Shown: positions 33,945 to 46,224 of the stretch, piece by piece
How positions within the stretch are numbered: the first letter of the stretch is position 1
Layout of the letters: every line of letters starts with the position of its first letter
Assembly: GCA_944472135.2 (NCBI GenBank)
Contig: OX235262.1
Coordinates: 86,340,903 to 86,404,902, forward strand
From: Trichobilharzia regenti
Lineage: Eukaryota; Platyhelminthes; Trematoda; Strigeidida; Schistosomatidae
Direction: 5' to 3'
DNA: 64,000 bases
Translations under genes and position numbers: made by a program
The notes under the pieces: generated by a model
Told to the model about the DNA's origin: nothing
The model's database searches: none
What the model saw: only the letters and a program-made list of their open reading frames with translations

Positions 33945-34920
33945 AGATCCAGTGTTCTTTTTAATTTCTCGCAGTCCAGCAAGGCAACAAGACCAGATGG
34001 GATTCCCTCCGAAGTACAGAAAACAGACCCAGAGACCACAGCAGATGTGCTCATGCCAATATTGCTAAGGCTTTGGAAGAAGGGAAGGTACCTACCGACT
34101 GGAAGAAAGGCCAGATACCTTGTCGATCTACCACAGAAGGGCCGCTTAGGCCTCACTCCGCACGAACTGCAGTGAAATAATGCTCCTGTTTATGCCAGGT
34201 CGCTTCGTTTTGGACAGAATAAAAGATCCATTGGATACTGAACTGCACTAGCATGGAACAACATGAATTCAGGGAAGGCAAATCATCTGCCGATCAAATT
34301 GCAACTCTACGCATCATAATCAAAGAAGACATAGAATGGTAGTCAAACCTCTAACTCAACCTCATCGACTTCGAAAAGACCTTCACCAGACAGCGTTGAG
34401 TGAGAAGTAATTTTGAAACTACTTCAACACCCTCATTCAACAGCTGGCTATATCACAATGTCACATGTCAAGTGATTCACACCGGGAAACTCAGTGAGGT
34501 GTTTGAAGTGAAAAAAGGAGTAAGACAGTGTTGGCTGCCTATTATCACCTTTGGTATTCTTAACTGTGGTTGACTGGATTATGCGTCAGACTGTGATTTT
34601 GGAGTTAGAAGATAGGAAGACGTTGAACTGACCGACAAGAAAACTCTAGAAGATTTGGATTTTGCAGATGAAATATGTCTAGTGTCACACAATCTTGAAG
34701 ACTCGCAAGCAGCCCAAAAGCAACAAAATAGCTGAAAAGGCAGGTAATAGAAACAGGACTTCAGGTGAACAAAGAGAAGACGGAGGTGGTGAAGATAACT
34801 AAGAGTTTGGGCAATCATGGAGCTAGCCAGCTGAAGTGGATGGCAGAAAATAGAAGAAAGTCTAGATATGTTGTTGAAGCCCCATGTTCCACTCGGAACC
34901 CAAGGGAATTATAATAAAAT
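33945..34920 (+). pseudogene. RTE-like LINE, RT domain remnant to 3' end
   Basis: Plus strand. Near 33980 the RT entry motif KATRPDGIPSEVQKTDPETT is followed by LRLWKKGRYLPTGRK and PGRFVLDRIKDPLD. After frameshifts come LIDFEKTF-like and VKKGVRQCWLPIITF segments, and the palm motif reads DLDFADEICLVSHNLEDSQ, with catalytic FADD altered to FADE. The terminus CCACTCGGAACCCAAGGGAA is at 34888-34907. The element is broken by many stops, so two of its key features (frame and second Asp) are lost. Confidence 0.85.
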
Positions 34921-35164
34921 AACACAATAATCTCATGACTTTTCACGATGTTTGTGAGGATAATTTTTATCTCTTTATCTAATTACTTCTTGTGTTGATT
35001 TCCTAATACAAAGTCTGGCAACCTACAGTGTTATGCAACAGCCTCAAATCTTCCTTGCTGAAGTGTTCTAAAGTAAAATCTTGAATCACTGTCTTGTAAT
35101 GGACTAAGCTTTTACAAAAGTACAACAGTGTAATGAAACCGTAGAACTATTCACTGGTATATTT

Positions 35165-35374
35165 CATCATAAAATTAAGTTAGTTTTCTATTTTTGATTA
35201 CTGCTTGATTCCACACTGTATTTTTGTTACAAGGATGAAATTTTCAGCATGGATATCTGTAGACCAAATTTTGCAGGCCGACCATAGATATCAGGTGTGC
35301 GTCGGCAGGGGATCGAACTTCGGACCATGTGCATGATCGGCGAGAGTCCTAACCACTATGCTACCGACGCACAC
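35165..35374 (-). mobile_element. SINE-C copy
   Basis: Minus-strand head GTGCGTCGGTAGCATAGTGG, B box remnant (GGTCCGAAGTTCGATCCCC) and the complete SINE-C tail. Confidence 0.85.
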
Positions 35375-35404
35375 AACTACTAATAACTAAAGAGCAGTAA
35401 ATAA

Positions 35405-35640
35405 ACCTCTAGTCCCGATACGGGACTCTTCCGTTGTGCACTCTTACGATACCTCCACGGGTTACATCTTGTACGCTTAGATTACAAAGCAACGGTATTT
35501 ACTCTTTAGTCATTGGAGTAGAATTCAGTGGCTCATGAATCTTAAGTTACTATTGCTCTGGTAAGTCCCAAACTAGAACAAAATAGCCATGCAGTTTTAT
35601 TGGATTATAGTTCATTACATAAGTTTTTGACTACATGTAT
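35405..35640. mobile_element. SINE-B inverted pair, heavily decayed
   Basis: CGGGACTCTTCCGTTGTGCA (minus arm) and AGTCCCAAACTAGAACAAAA (plus arm) are the remains of two outward-facing hammerhead regions. Confidence 0.5.
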
Positions 35641-36044
35641 ACTCTTAACTGATTTGAATTTACCCGTTGATTAGATAAGATCCTGTCAAGATTTAAATTA
35701 TATTTCAACTTTAGTAGATATATCTAGATTATTTCCCATTAACTGGAAAAAATGTTCTCTTTTTTTATTGTTGCAGATTTTTTAAAAAGAAAAATTACAT
35801 CAGATGAGGATTTTAAGAAAAAAATTACGCTTCAGAAATTAACAGGTGCAGATAAATGAGAAAAAAAAGGAGGAAGAATGAAAGTGAAAATAAATGTGCT
35901 ATAGAAAAAATGCTCCTGCATTCCTATATTTATTGGTAATTATCGATCGGCAAATGAATGATACTTGTGTTATACTTGACTAGTGATTGCTTGTTATTTG
36001 ATAAACGTAATTTTAGTTATTTGCTGTCTTTCATTTAAGTGCAT

Positions 36045-36285
36045 CCTTTGTAAAGTTGGTAGAACTAACACTTTAAGCTTTGAATGACATGGGTACAAAT
36101 CCCAGAAAGGGACTTCAATTCCTTTCAGACATCAGATGCGCTTCGCTTTCGAATGGCCAAAAGAAAGAAGTCTAAATCCACGGCCTCCAGCCGACCACCT
36201 CCTACCATCTAATATCAAGTAAAAGTACACTGGGTATTCGGTCATTCAGCTTGGTGAAAATATTTCAGACCTGATTGATAGAATT
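36045..36285 (+). mobile_element. SINE-D copy, diverged
   Basis: Head remnant, TACAAATCCCAGAAAGGGAC (B-box region), CCACCTCCTACCATCTAATA and the body (CAGACCTGATTGATAGAATT). The hammerhead block is unrecognisable. Confidence 0.6.
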
Positions 36286-36305
36286 CTCCGGTCGACGCAC
36301 TCCTT

Positions 36306-36494
36306 TGTGCGTCTGTGGCACAGTGATTAGGACTCTTGCCGACCATGCACATGGTTCGGGGTTCGATGCCCTGCCGACGCACACCGGATATCTATGGTCG
36401 GTCTGCGAAATTTGGGCTACCGATATCACATGCTGAAAATTCCATACTTGTACCGAAAATACAGTGTGGCATCAAGCTGTAATCCAAAAAAATA
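36306..36494 (+). mobile_element. SINE-C copy
   Basis: Plus-strand head GTGCGTCTGTGGCACAGTGA, B box GGTTCGGGGTTCGATGCCC and tail ending near GTGTGGCATCAAGC. Confidence 0.85.
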
Positions 36495-36629
36495 CTGAGG
36501 TCTGTAAATTTGACATTTGTCATACCCTAGTGAACAGTCAGTATGCACCTCTGATATATTTTATCAGTCACACAGTTTTATATTCATTCATTTGCAGTTA
36601 AAGTCTCATTATTGCTGGAGTTCCGTTTT

Positions 36630-36838
36630 CCATAGGTAGAATGCTCTCTAGTCACACGGGAGGTCTTGGTTCGATTCCCGACCGACGCACTCCTAAACCG
36701 TAGTAAGCATGGTAAAGAGGGAAGGCTGGATACGAGAGTAACAATCCTACTCCGTAAAAACAACACGACAGCCACCGAAACTTCATTCTTGAAGCCTCTT
36801 GTTCGACTCTGGAAGTAAGGAACGAAGGAAAGAAAAAA
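36630..36838 (+). mobile_element. SINE-A copy, head truncated
   Basis: B box GGTTCGATTCCCGACC, body, and a degenerate terminus with a GAAGG-rich end. Confidence 0.7.
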
Positions 36839-38084
36839 AGCCAAGATAAAGTCATAGCAGTAGACTCAAAAGAATATGGAATCCTGATTTTACATAGCTG
36901 AATCGTCCTGAATCCGTGATACAAACCTCTTTTGAATAAACAGCTTCCATATAAACCTCCTTTAGGAAATAAGAAGGGAACCAGGGCACTATGGTAAGAA
37001 TAATTAACCACGTACTATATCTAATGAGTAAATCTGTAATGGAACTATACTCTCAAACAAAATGTTGACATAAATAAAATTCTAACTTTGTCAGCTAATG
37101 ATCAAGTTTCTCTTTCGACTTACAGATACCAGAGTGTGAAAGTGTGTCGTGAAAAATAAGTATCATTGACTTACCTCTTGCATAGATGGAAACTGTCGGT
37201 TATAGATTTCTGTAAGCATATCGCTTCAAAGCAAGTCAGAGTCAAGCGATCGGTACAAACTATTCAACCAGTATTAAATCAAAAAGAAAGTTATCGTATA
37301 TTTGGTCTTGCCTTAACTACATAGTGAATCTTATCTCCAAGTGCTATTTCTTATAACTTATTACTGATTGTTTTCGTTTCTATACGACTACATTATGGTT
37401 CATCATACAAAACTCTGTTATAAATTATAGAGCTAAATCAAACAGTGTGCATCCTTTATGGACCCACCCCCAACCCAACCCAATAAGTGCCCATTGGAAA
37501 GAGTTAATAAGTTCCAGTTAATTTCAACGGAACAATTCCGTCGTCATTCTACAAAATTATACTGTTTCACTGTTCTGTTAAATTTCCAGTAGAAACTGAA
37601 TACTGCTCAAGATTTTATCTGTAGACAATTTTACTGTTCAGGGATAAACTACATTTCCCAGCATCGAAAATTACCAATCATTCAGCAGTTTACATTCATG
37701 ATCTTATTAGCCTCAAAACAGGGTTAATTACTCTCCGGTTCTCCTTGGTTTTTCATGCTTCACTAGTTGAAGCCTATTCATGATGAAATCCGTTAAATCC
37801 TCGTAAACCAAACATTTGAATATATAACTAATGAAGTCATGTTTACGTATTATCTGGTCGATTCATATTACTGACTACAGTCTGTACTATGTATCCCAGT
37901 GATAAAATCTCTCAGTGAGCAACTGAGAAGCAAATCAATTCCCTCCCCTCACTACCAGCTAGCACGAAATGCAGATAGTGTAAATAGAGAATAAATAAAA
38001 ACGGTTAAGTGAAGAGTCTCTTTTCAATGACTTCATTTATGTAATATTTACGATCACAATGATATGCAATCTTTAGTAGATATA
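36839..38084. other. Mostly unique DNA with a SINE-B tail fragment
   Basis: Only 37738-37825 resembles a SINE-B end (TCATGATGAAATCC, CCTCGTAAACCAAACATTTG). Confidence 0.4.
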
Positions 38085-38342
38085 TACAATGTACAGGCTG
38101 AAGACTTTTATCAACAGCTGCCTTCACTGCATACTGAAGATCCGATTACCAGGAAGTATTAGAAACGAGGACCCGTTACAGACAACGAACCAACCAATAA
38201 CTTAATATCCAACAAACATGCTGAAGAAAGTGGAGATAGATCGGACACACGCTAAGGAAACCATTGGGGGATGTTATGCGACAGGCCCTCGAGTGAAAAT
38301 CGAATAGGAAACGACAAGTTGGAGATGGGTCTAAGAGTGACA
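38085..38342 (+). pseudogene. RTE-like LINE 3' fragment
   Basis: Matches the C-terminal region of the other LINE copies (for example ATGCTGAAGAAAGTGGAGAT, compare 3189-3214). It ends abruptly in a (TA)n tract at 38343-38368 before the usual terminus. Confidence 0.6.
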
Positions 38343-38368
38343 TATATATATATATATATATATATATT
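38343..38368. repeat. (TA)n microsatellite
   Basis: About 25 bp of TA dinucleotides at the break point of the LINE fragment. Confidence 0.95.
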
Positions 38369-38699
38369 GAAGTAGTTAGGATCAGTCAAAATATCACTGG
38401 CATTATGATTTAATCAAATCAAGAGAGTACGTCCGAATAGTGAATACTAATCAAAACATAGCAGAATAGGTATGGAGATCCATAAGCTTACATCAGCCAC
38501 TATGTATTTATGAATAATCATTTTGAAAATGAGATGTGATCATCGAAAACATAAAACGAAAGATAAACAGACATCATGTAAGACGTAAACAAAATAAAGT
38601 GGGTTGTAACAGTTACCAAGGCCGGTCAGCAACACTAAGTAAACACTGAAAGGAAGAAAAGATAAGAAAAATAAAATGAAACCTGAAATTAATTAAGGT

Positions 38700-40210
38700 C
38701 AAGACAAAGAAGTGATTGCACTGGTTTCTTCTGAACGCATAGATAGAGCTTCTCCTGTGTAAACAGTTATTGTTTTGGCAATACAAAGAGGATCAATGAA
38801 ACCTCAGCAATGAGAGTATATTCAGTTATTGCACCTCTGATTGGCCTACTTTTCCAACTTGCGGCCATGTAGCACAATGTCTCACAACTATTTTAGATAA
38901 GAATTGTCTCGAGAGACCTACATACCTTGCTCTACAGGAACAGGTGAGTCGACATTTGCACATAGTAGTGGTTAAATGCTAGAGTTTATCTTTCGAAGTT
39001 TATGAGAACAACAACTGGAAGGCGAATATTAACCTCAGCGAAGAAAGTTCTACAAAGAGACAGAGAGATTTGCTTCTTTGAAATGCAAGCAAGTGAATCA
39101 CCTCTGAAGTTTATGCTCATATACTGTACCATTTTTCGGTTAAAACGTGAAGATCTCTCTATAAGGTTTAGGACATATGTCTTATGTGCCAGTGATACCC
39201 CTTTTAAATTAAAGTTTCCTTCAGAAAGGAGATATCTGAGCTGCAGATTCTCTGACTAGTTGATCATGGATAAAACTAAATTTCTTTTCCGACGAAACTG
39301 TGAAAGCTTGTTAGATGATCACCCTATGTGGATTCTCTGTGAATTGATCACATCAATTTGCAATCAGTATTCCTTGTCAGCCGCATACTAAGGAAGAAAA
39401 TCTTGAGCACGTCTTCTATTTCAAAAGCAAATTTGGTGGATGTATGACAGCTATTGAAAGTTTGCAGAAATGTTATTTAAACCACATTTGTCACAAAAAT
39501 AAGAGAAGTATCATCAGCATGTCTTATGCAAAGAAGGAAACTGTGCGCCACTAACTTCAGTGGGCCATTTTCTAGACTTTCCGTCAAATAGTATGCAGCT
39601 AATGGTTCCAAGGATAGTCCCATGGATACAACATCTTGCTATCTGTGAATAACGTGGTTAAACTAGATATTTCTCGTACACATAAACAAAGTTCCCTCAT
39701 TAGTCAGTTCTGCATTCCAGGAAACAAACCGTTTCTATAAATGGAACGCTTGTGAAAAGTAACTCGGCTCATGCTTTTATCATATACACTTAGTCCTTCC
39801 ATGCCATTTACAAATGTCAAGAGTATTATAGACAGATTGTTTAGCTATTTGTCCTCTTTAGCTTCCAGTTATTCTCCTAACCATTTTGTAAGAGGATAAT
39901 ATCAGAACCTAGACATGTATAGAAATGAACGAAGTGGAAGATCATCCTTTTATGTTTCGAATATGTTGCTTTATGCATTCCCAAAAGTCCTGACTCATTA
40001 ACTAGTCATCCGTTAACCCTAAAACATCAGTGAGTTGTCTTTTGATTAATTCGGTTTTGTTTTGTTTTGTTTCTCTGAGCAGTGTAAACAATTTATTGTT
40101 ATCTGAGAGTATGGATTATATTTTATTAATGTCGACCTTTGAATCCATTACGACTATACCATAACCCTTATTAGGACATCTTTTTTGCGGGTTCTTGTTG
40201 CATCTTAAGC
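38700..40210 (-). pseudogene. Penelope-like element, RT and GIY-YIG, second lineage
   Basis: Minus strand from about 40210. An RT entry motif NKGYGIVVMDSKVDINKI is followed by SDNNKLFTLL, an ESGLLGMHKATYSKHKRM segment (LYGLPKxHK block), SMGLSLEPLAAYYLTESLE (MGSPLSP block) and a palm motif reading RHADDTSL where YVDD is expected. Then come KFAFEIED and a STNCKL-type IHRESTYG segment. The GIY-YIG part follows as CSCRARYVGLSRQFLSKI (about 38940-38890), with AEALSMRSEE near the end. This is the longest PLE remnant here. Many in-frame stops and several frameshifts are present. Its CSCxARYxG endonuclease groups with 7215-7640. Confidence 0.8.
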
Positions 40211-40718
40211 AAATGAGTTGTTCTTTTTGCTTCTTGCTCAAGAAATTATTGGCATTTGATTTTGTGCTAAAACACTAATACCAGAAGTCAAGTATGATTG
40301 AATTCCTGTTCACAGACGCAGGTAATATCCTTTATTTTAATGGTCGATTGGTTTGCATTACAAAAATTTATTCAAGCAGATAAGGTTTCCATTTGTTTGG
40401 AGGACAAAAGTGTTGTTAATTAGTCAAAGAAAAAGTTTTAGAATCATGAAGAAACTTACGTTGAAATTCGATTGAATTGAGATGTTTGATAGGGTTTCAG
40501 TGTATGGTATGGCATATGTTCTCTGGTGACTAGTGTGATATAACCAATGAACATTTCTCTTTCATCAGATGGCAGTTTAAATGACGAGCTGAATCTTTGT
40601 GATATATATCTTTCCACTTATGATGCACGCGAAACAATGGAATCGATATGTTTCCCTGTATGATGTTTAAGAGACTTGGTTTCCAGATAGATATGATTTC
40701 TGTGATGTACCTTCTTAT
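40211..40718. other. No gene; possible SINE-D scrap
   Basis: TGACTAGTGTGATATAACCA at 40528-40547 resembles the SINE-D body end. The rest is unique. Confidence 0.35.
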
Positions 40719-40731
40719 ACTATTTCGGATT
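40719..40731 (+). repeat. Target-site duplication, left
   Basis: ACTATTTCGGATT, identical to 41068-41080. Confidence 0.9.
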
Positions 40732-41067
40732 TGATGATATTTGATGGTTGGAGAATATCAACAGGAAGCCTTTCTCGACCTAGGTATCGTTCTAGTTGGC
40801 ACTCAACAGTCAACAAAGCCTATCCGCGACCTTGAAGGAACTCATGTCCCTCCTGAGATTCGAATCCACGTCACCACCCATTGCCGCAGTCAGAGACGTT
40901 ACCACTGAGCTATTCGGTCTCGTGACCATCTAATATCATCAAATCAATGTGCACCATGACGGCAAGCTACTTAGAATGGTGGCCAAATTTCAAACCTGAC
41001 TGACAGAATTCAGTGTACACCAAAGAAAGGACTAGACACATCACACTAGTTACTAGTGTCCAATCAA
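40732..41067. mobile_element. SINE-D head-to-head inverted composite with 13-bp TSD
   Basis: Left arm, minus (40927-40732): tRNA-like head, B box (GATTCGAATCTCAGG-like), hammerhead-like block (GTGCCAACTAGAACGATACC) and GATGGTTGG side. Right arm, plus (40928-41067): the remaining body from ACCATCTAATATC to CACTAGTTACTAGTGTCCAA. Together the two arms cover about one unit, but the strand switches in the middle. Flanks are identical over 13 bp. Confidence 0.85.
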
Positions 41068-41080
41068 ACTATTTCGGATT
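41068..41080 (+). repeat. Target-site duplication, right
   Basis: Identical to 40719-40731. Confidence 0.9.
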
Positions 41081-41624
41081 GTTTATGCAGTCATTGAGGA
41101 GACGAACATTTTCATTCACTTTAGTAAACCAGATAGAATAATGCAGAGATTCAGTAAGCTGTTTTACTATCAAAAGATCTTTGCTGAATTACTGCCTTTT
41201 TCACATCTGAACGGGGAAATTCTTCTTAAACATTTCCATTAAGGTTAACGACTTTATTATATATAAGTGTAAAGTTTGATCAGCATTCATTGTTATCAGT
41301 TCAAACTTCAAAGCAAATCCATAGTAGGTTGGTTTTTTTTCTACATAAAATTCACTTCATATTTCTCAACTAAAAGTGAAACTCACATAAACAGGTTTAT
41401 ATAAAAATCACTCCGAACGGGACACAATCAGTTTTTCCCAATAAATGACACTAAAAGTTGTTTTCAACCTACAGTTTTAGGCATTTTCATATTTAAAAAC
41501 GATAAAATGTTCCATGAAAATTAAAAAAAAGAATTTTTACGATGCGGTAAAAGTGATAGGGGATAGAAGGAAAAAAGGAGGGAAAAATTTCTCTTCTACA
41601 CTATCAAAGATGAAACACACCGAA

Positions 41625-41930
41625 CCGACATCATTTAGCGAACCATTGAAAATTAGGAAGCATTAAACAGATAGTTTACATTAATATCATAATTTTCCTC
41701 AGGGAACTAATAATTACACACCTCCGGTGATCGAGTGGAAAAAGCTTCATAGTCCTTGTCAAGTATGTATAATATTCAGTCACTGCACTGGAATCCAGTG
41801 TTCTGTGAATTTTAACTTCTGTCAACTTGAGATACAGCTTCAACATCATTCTGTATCATAGGGGAGTGTCTGTTCTCACACTCAACTTAATGTTTACCAC
41901 GGGCTAAGATTTCTCACTAGAATACCAAGA
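41625..41930 (-). mobile_element. SINE-B copy, decayed
   Basis: Tail (CCGACATCATTTAGCGAACC), a poor hammerhead region and the spacer/upstream block (TTCTCACTAGAATACCAAGA) can be followed. Confidence 0.5.
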
Positions 41931-41984
41931 AACTAAACTTGAAGCTGCTCATTAATGAATATAGAATTACTATCGTTTGTGTGA

Positions 41985-42350
41985 GTTAGGAGGAGATATG
42001 ATTGGTTTCAGGACGAAACCGAAATCAGTTAAAGAACCATCGAAAACCAGGGAATATTGTGCAACTATTGATTTTTTTTTTAATTCCTTTACATTCCCAG
42101 TGGAACATAGGGCTTGAAGCTAGAGGTCTGAAATTTTGGTAGCAGTGGTGTTTATTTACACAGGATTGGGTTGCTAACCTCATGCTCAACCTTTGCTCTT
42201 TACCAGTCTTATTATTGGCTTAGCGATGCTTAGGAGTGTGTCCAGTGGCTGGGGATCAAACTCTGGACTACATGTGTGGTTGGCTAGTATTCTACCACTG
42301 TGCCACCGACACGTAACTGTCGATACATGACGAAATCCCCCTAGACACCT
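41985..42350. mobile_element. SINE-B fragment interrupted by SINE-A
   Basis: SINE-B left-arm tail at 41985-42062 is followed by a SINE-A insertion, and a SINE-B right-arm end (ATGACGAAATCCCCCTAG) follows at 42327. Confidence 0.6.
42073..42314 (-). mobile_element. SINE-A copy nested in SINE-B
   Basis: Complete inverted copy with a T-run tail at 42072-42082. Flanks AACTATTGAT (42063-42072) and AACTGTCGAT (42315-42324) match at 8 of 10 positions. Confidence 0.8.
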
Positions 42351-43094
42351 GAAAAACGCAATTTATGAAATATACCTGGTGAATCTTTAATTAGAAACGG
42401 GAAATTCACGAGTTAACGGGAGGAAATAAGAAGAAAAAGGTCATGAATAAACAGACAACAGAGAAAATGGAAAGCGCTGTAGGGAAGACTGTCATAACGA
42501 CTATGTAAATTACAGGACCTACATAAACACATCTGAATCTAATATACGGCTGATAATTAATCCTCAGGTTTTCCAAATCGAATTTACATTCTCCTAACGA
42601 TGAGAGCATAAATCGTAGATACCTTCATTTGAAGATGTAGATGATTGTTATTGTCTCAATCTCACAATAAACTTTAATTTAACAGATTCCAAAATATGAT
42701 CACTTTCTACATTGATATAAGTATAAAACTTGGGCACTGTGGTAGAGTATAATTCCATCTTAAGAATTTATCATGAATTCATTACATAATATATACAGAC
42801 CCATTTGATTATTAAGTATAGTGAATCAGTTTTCTTTCTGCATCAACTATACTAAGCCACAATATATGATAAACTAAGCCATTTCAAGCTCATTTCTCTG
42901 TACAATATGGATCTTTTAAGCGATTTTTTGTACACATATGTACACACCAAGTTCAGATTTGATACTTTACAAAAAAAAGCAGGCAGGGGACTTATGATAT
43001 TCATTATTACAAAAAGAAATTTTGTCAATGCGTTTATCAAAATAACACTTAACAAGAATTTTCAACATCTAAGCTGATATACAGTAAATTAGTT
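42351..43094. other. AT-rich DNA, nothing recognised
   Basis: No repeat family, tRNA-like head or coding motif seen. Confidence 0.35.
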
Positions 43095-43580
43095 CACAGT
43101 TCTCTAAAATTGAGGTAATTTTTACTTTGTCAGATGAATGAATTGATAAAGATAACAAAACATATGCAGATTGTTAGATTTGATAATTCTATAAATTATA
43201 AAAATAACATGTGTTTATGTATAATGAATCTCCTTATCACATTTGCGTTGATTTTATCACTTAATATTAGAAGGGTGTTAGAACCAAGTTAAATTCTGTC
43301 TGCAAATCACCATTTCTATTCAAATAATTTGTAGTCTATTTAAATGTGAAGTGCTTCTGATGATATGATTTTTGAGAATTTTTTGAATGATTTCAATATT
43401 ATGAAAATCAATTTTGTACCCTAGATCCATAATATGTGTGGACGTGTGGCCGATGATTTTTAAAGTTTTTCTAATCCTATTGATATTCCCGGTGGTTGCA
43501 TGGAAGCTGTATAGTGTTCATTTCTATTGACCTTGATTTCTCGTAAGGTTTGTCCACTATTACATTACATCATAGTTTAA
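43095..43580 (-). pseudogene. Penelope-like element, GIY-YIG 3' fragment
   Basis: Diverged homologue of 11420-11910: the same series of blocks (AAGTGCTTCTGAT, TTTCAATATTATGAAAATCA, GCCGATGATTTTTAAAGTTT on plus) in the same order on the minus strand. It encodes the C-terminal endonuclease half, with stops and indels. Confidence 0.75.
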
Positions 43581-44364
43581 TCTTTCTATTTTTATAGGCA
43601 GTTTATGAATCCTTCGGAATTGGGTTTTCCACATTCATTGAAGAAGATTTATTGTGTACACTGATGAGCCACTGGGGTATAATCACTTTTATATTGTCTA
43701 CTTCCTAATGCTTACCGACTCCTGTCAGTTAACTATACAGTATGGTCAGCACTTTCGATTTGTGTTAAATGGTTTAAGGAAACAATAGTAAACTGTTATT
43801 ATTATTATTCGTCAACAAGGACTATCTACAAGTTCAAAGGTACTGATTACCTTCCGGAGTAATTACCGTAATGATTAACTTTATCGAATGAAGCGGTTTA
43901 ATAACTTTAAATGAGGAAAACGATTTCATAAGTGAACAAACAAATAAGTATTGAACTGTCAGTAATGAATGGAATGGAATAAAATAACTCTGAAATCCGT
44001 CAACATTTGGCCCGCTCTAAATTATGATAACAATCAGGCCAGAGAAAAATTAGCCTCAGAGATAAGCAGCTCAGTAAATGACATCATCAGAAGTAGTGTT
44101 TGCTTCAGTTGTAAATACCGAAATACTTTGCATGGTATTTGATTATAAGGAATTGACATTCAGATTTCGGATCTCACTGCAAAACCTATTTCTTCTCTTT
44201 TTATTCTCTTTTTCCATTAACTACCGAATAAGCAATTTGAGGGCTCCTAGTTCAAAGCCTGTCACGAAATAGATTTTCCTCTGACTTCCACCAATCAGTC
44301 ATCAGATAAATATTAAACTGTCAATCTTAGAATCTCTAAAATAGTATAACCAATACTTAACTAC
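43581..44364. other. No gene
   Basis: Unique AT-rich sequence. The open frame at 44078-44272 has no motif. Confidence 0.35.
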
Positions 44365-45065
44365 CTGCCAAGGGAGGTATTCACTTATCTAGGAAGTATA
44401 GTTTCAACTACAGGCGAAGAGCACGAGGGAAAATGTCAAAGCCAGCCAGCCAGCCAGCCAGAATCGGAAAGACAACATACACCTTCATCAACCTGAAACC
44501 AGTTTGGAAATATTCTACACTCCGTCTCAGTATAAAGCATTAGATTCGGATTCTGCTCAATACAAATGTGAAGTCAGTCAGTCACTTCTTCTATACGGGC
44601 CAGAAACTTGACCAGAGTGTCATGAAAAGCATTCCCAACAGCCAGATTCAGACTTTTATCAGCAACTCTCTACGATAGCTTCATAATGATAATTAAATCG
44701 CCGGCCCGGCTGACCAGGAAGAATTAGAAACATGAAACTGTGGCTGGGAACAAACCGATAAACAGCTGATCGATCAACAAATATGTAGGAGAAAATGGAG
44801 ATAGATGGGTCTGACATACATTGGGAAGGCCGTCGAGTAACATCGCGTGTAGTGCAGGTCATCACTCGAGTGGAATCTAAATGGGAAACGACAAGTGTGT
44901 CGTCAGTTAGAGGGTGACAAGAAGCAGTTCATGAGTGATTATGGTCAATCGTGGGGTGAGCCATCTGAATAGGATGGCAGAAAATAGAAGCGAGTGGAAA
45001 AGTGTTGTTGAAGCTCTACCCTAGGTTCCACTCAGAATCCAAGGAAGTAATAATAATAATATAAT
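44365..45065 (+). pseudogene. RTE-like LINE C-terminal fragment
   Basis: Begins with LPREVFTYLGSIVSTTGEEH, then a (CCAG)n expansion at 44443-44462, RIGKTTYTFINLKPVWKYST, the C-terminal domain in broken frames, and the terminus CCACTCAGAATCCAAGGAAG with an AAT tail. It is a 5'-truncated copy of the same LINE family as 2932 and 53878. Confidence 0.8.
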
Positions 45066-46224
45066 AACTTCCTGCGTTTCTCTCTCTCTCTCTCTCTAAT
45101 TCATTACGATTAGGACCGATAAGCGAAAAGATACCTGGATAGTTCCACATCATTCGTTCACATGATAACTAGTAAACTTGCAGTGAATTTATGAGTTGGT
45201 TAAAAGTATCTGACAAACACCAGGCTAGGAGTCTGAAGCTTATTGGATCGAATTTTGTCACGATCCAGAGTTTCATTTCATCTATCAATCTAAGAATATT
45301 TCGATCATCTTTATATGCAAATAAATAAATGAATAGAAATCAAATTATATTTCATCTCTTACTTATATACCTACTGAAAGTCTTATTCAAAACGTCCTTT
45401 TTTATATATTTTCTTATAAAGAAGATGTTGATATCTGATCCGAAAGGTAAAAGTTTTAGTATCTTCTTATATAAGTAAACTTTATTTGAAAAGTTTGCAT
45501 ATATATCAGTCAAGTTTTTGTACTGATTGTTTATTTGCTTGTTGATTTCACTGGGATGAATAGTTAACTTTTACTGAAAATATAATAAAGAAACATCGAC
45601 AACACCAACAATGATGATGAAAATAATAATCTAATATAAGGAAATTTTCGTTGTTCTCTTTTCTCCTCACCTTATTTATTCGCTTCGTTTGCATCCTTGA
45701 CCTAAATCAGTAGTCTTCTAGGCATATAGATAGATGTCTGTGAGTATGTGTGTCTGTGTGTGTATGTACTTGCATATGCGTGTGTGCTCACTGTATTACA
45801 CTTTATACACTTTAACCCTGATTCAGGTGAAAATTTTATCTTGTCCTAATTTTGTTTATGGTTTTTTTATCTCAACAAACGACCTTCACTTATTTCTTAT
45901 TATTATTATTTCTTTTGATGATTATTTATGGTAATAAATCAAAGTGAATATCAATTGATGATAGTTAATGAATCAAGGATATATCTGATCTGGTTTGTTG
46001 ATTGTAACTTTTGTCAACTGGAAGACATATTTCATTCAATTCTTTCTTGTAGAGGAATATTATTCTGTAAGATGTACTCAACGCAAACACGCAACCATAC
46101 AGGGATGTGCATACACGGATGGATTGAAGTACTTTAGCATTCTTTGTTTACAAATGTTTATTCGTATTCATCATTTTCCGAATCGATCGGCCTCGTTTTG
46201 ATATATCAGCCCTTCTCACAGATA
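45066..46224. other. Simple repeats and AT-rich DNA
   Basis: (TC)n at 45078-45098 and a GT-rich run at 45740-45785. No coding motif. Confidence 0.5.

Noticed and set aside
33864..34175. 103-codon open frame as an intact protein
   Set aside because: Its KATRPDGIPSE motif identifies it as the broken RT entry of a LINE.
36306..36378. True tRNA gene in a SINE-C head
   Set aside because: It has A- and B-box-like sequence, but the acceptor and anticodon arms do not pair properly and the same head occurs with the same tail at other sites, so it is SINE sequence. The same applies to the SINE-A, -B and -D heads.
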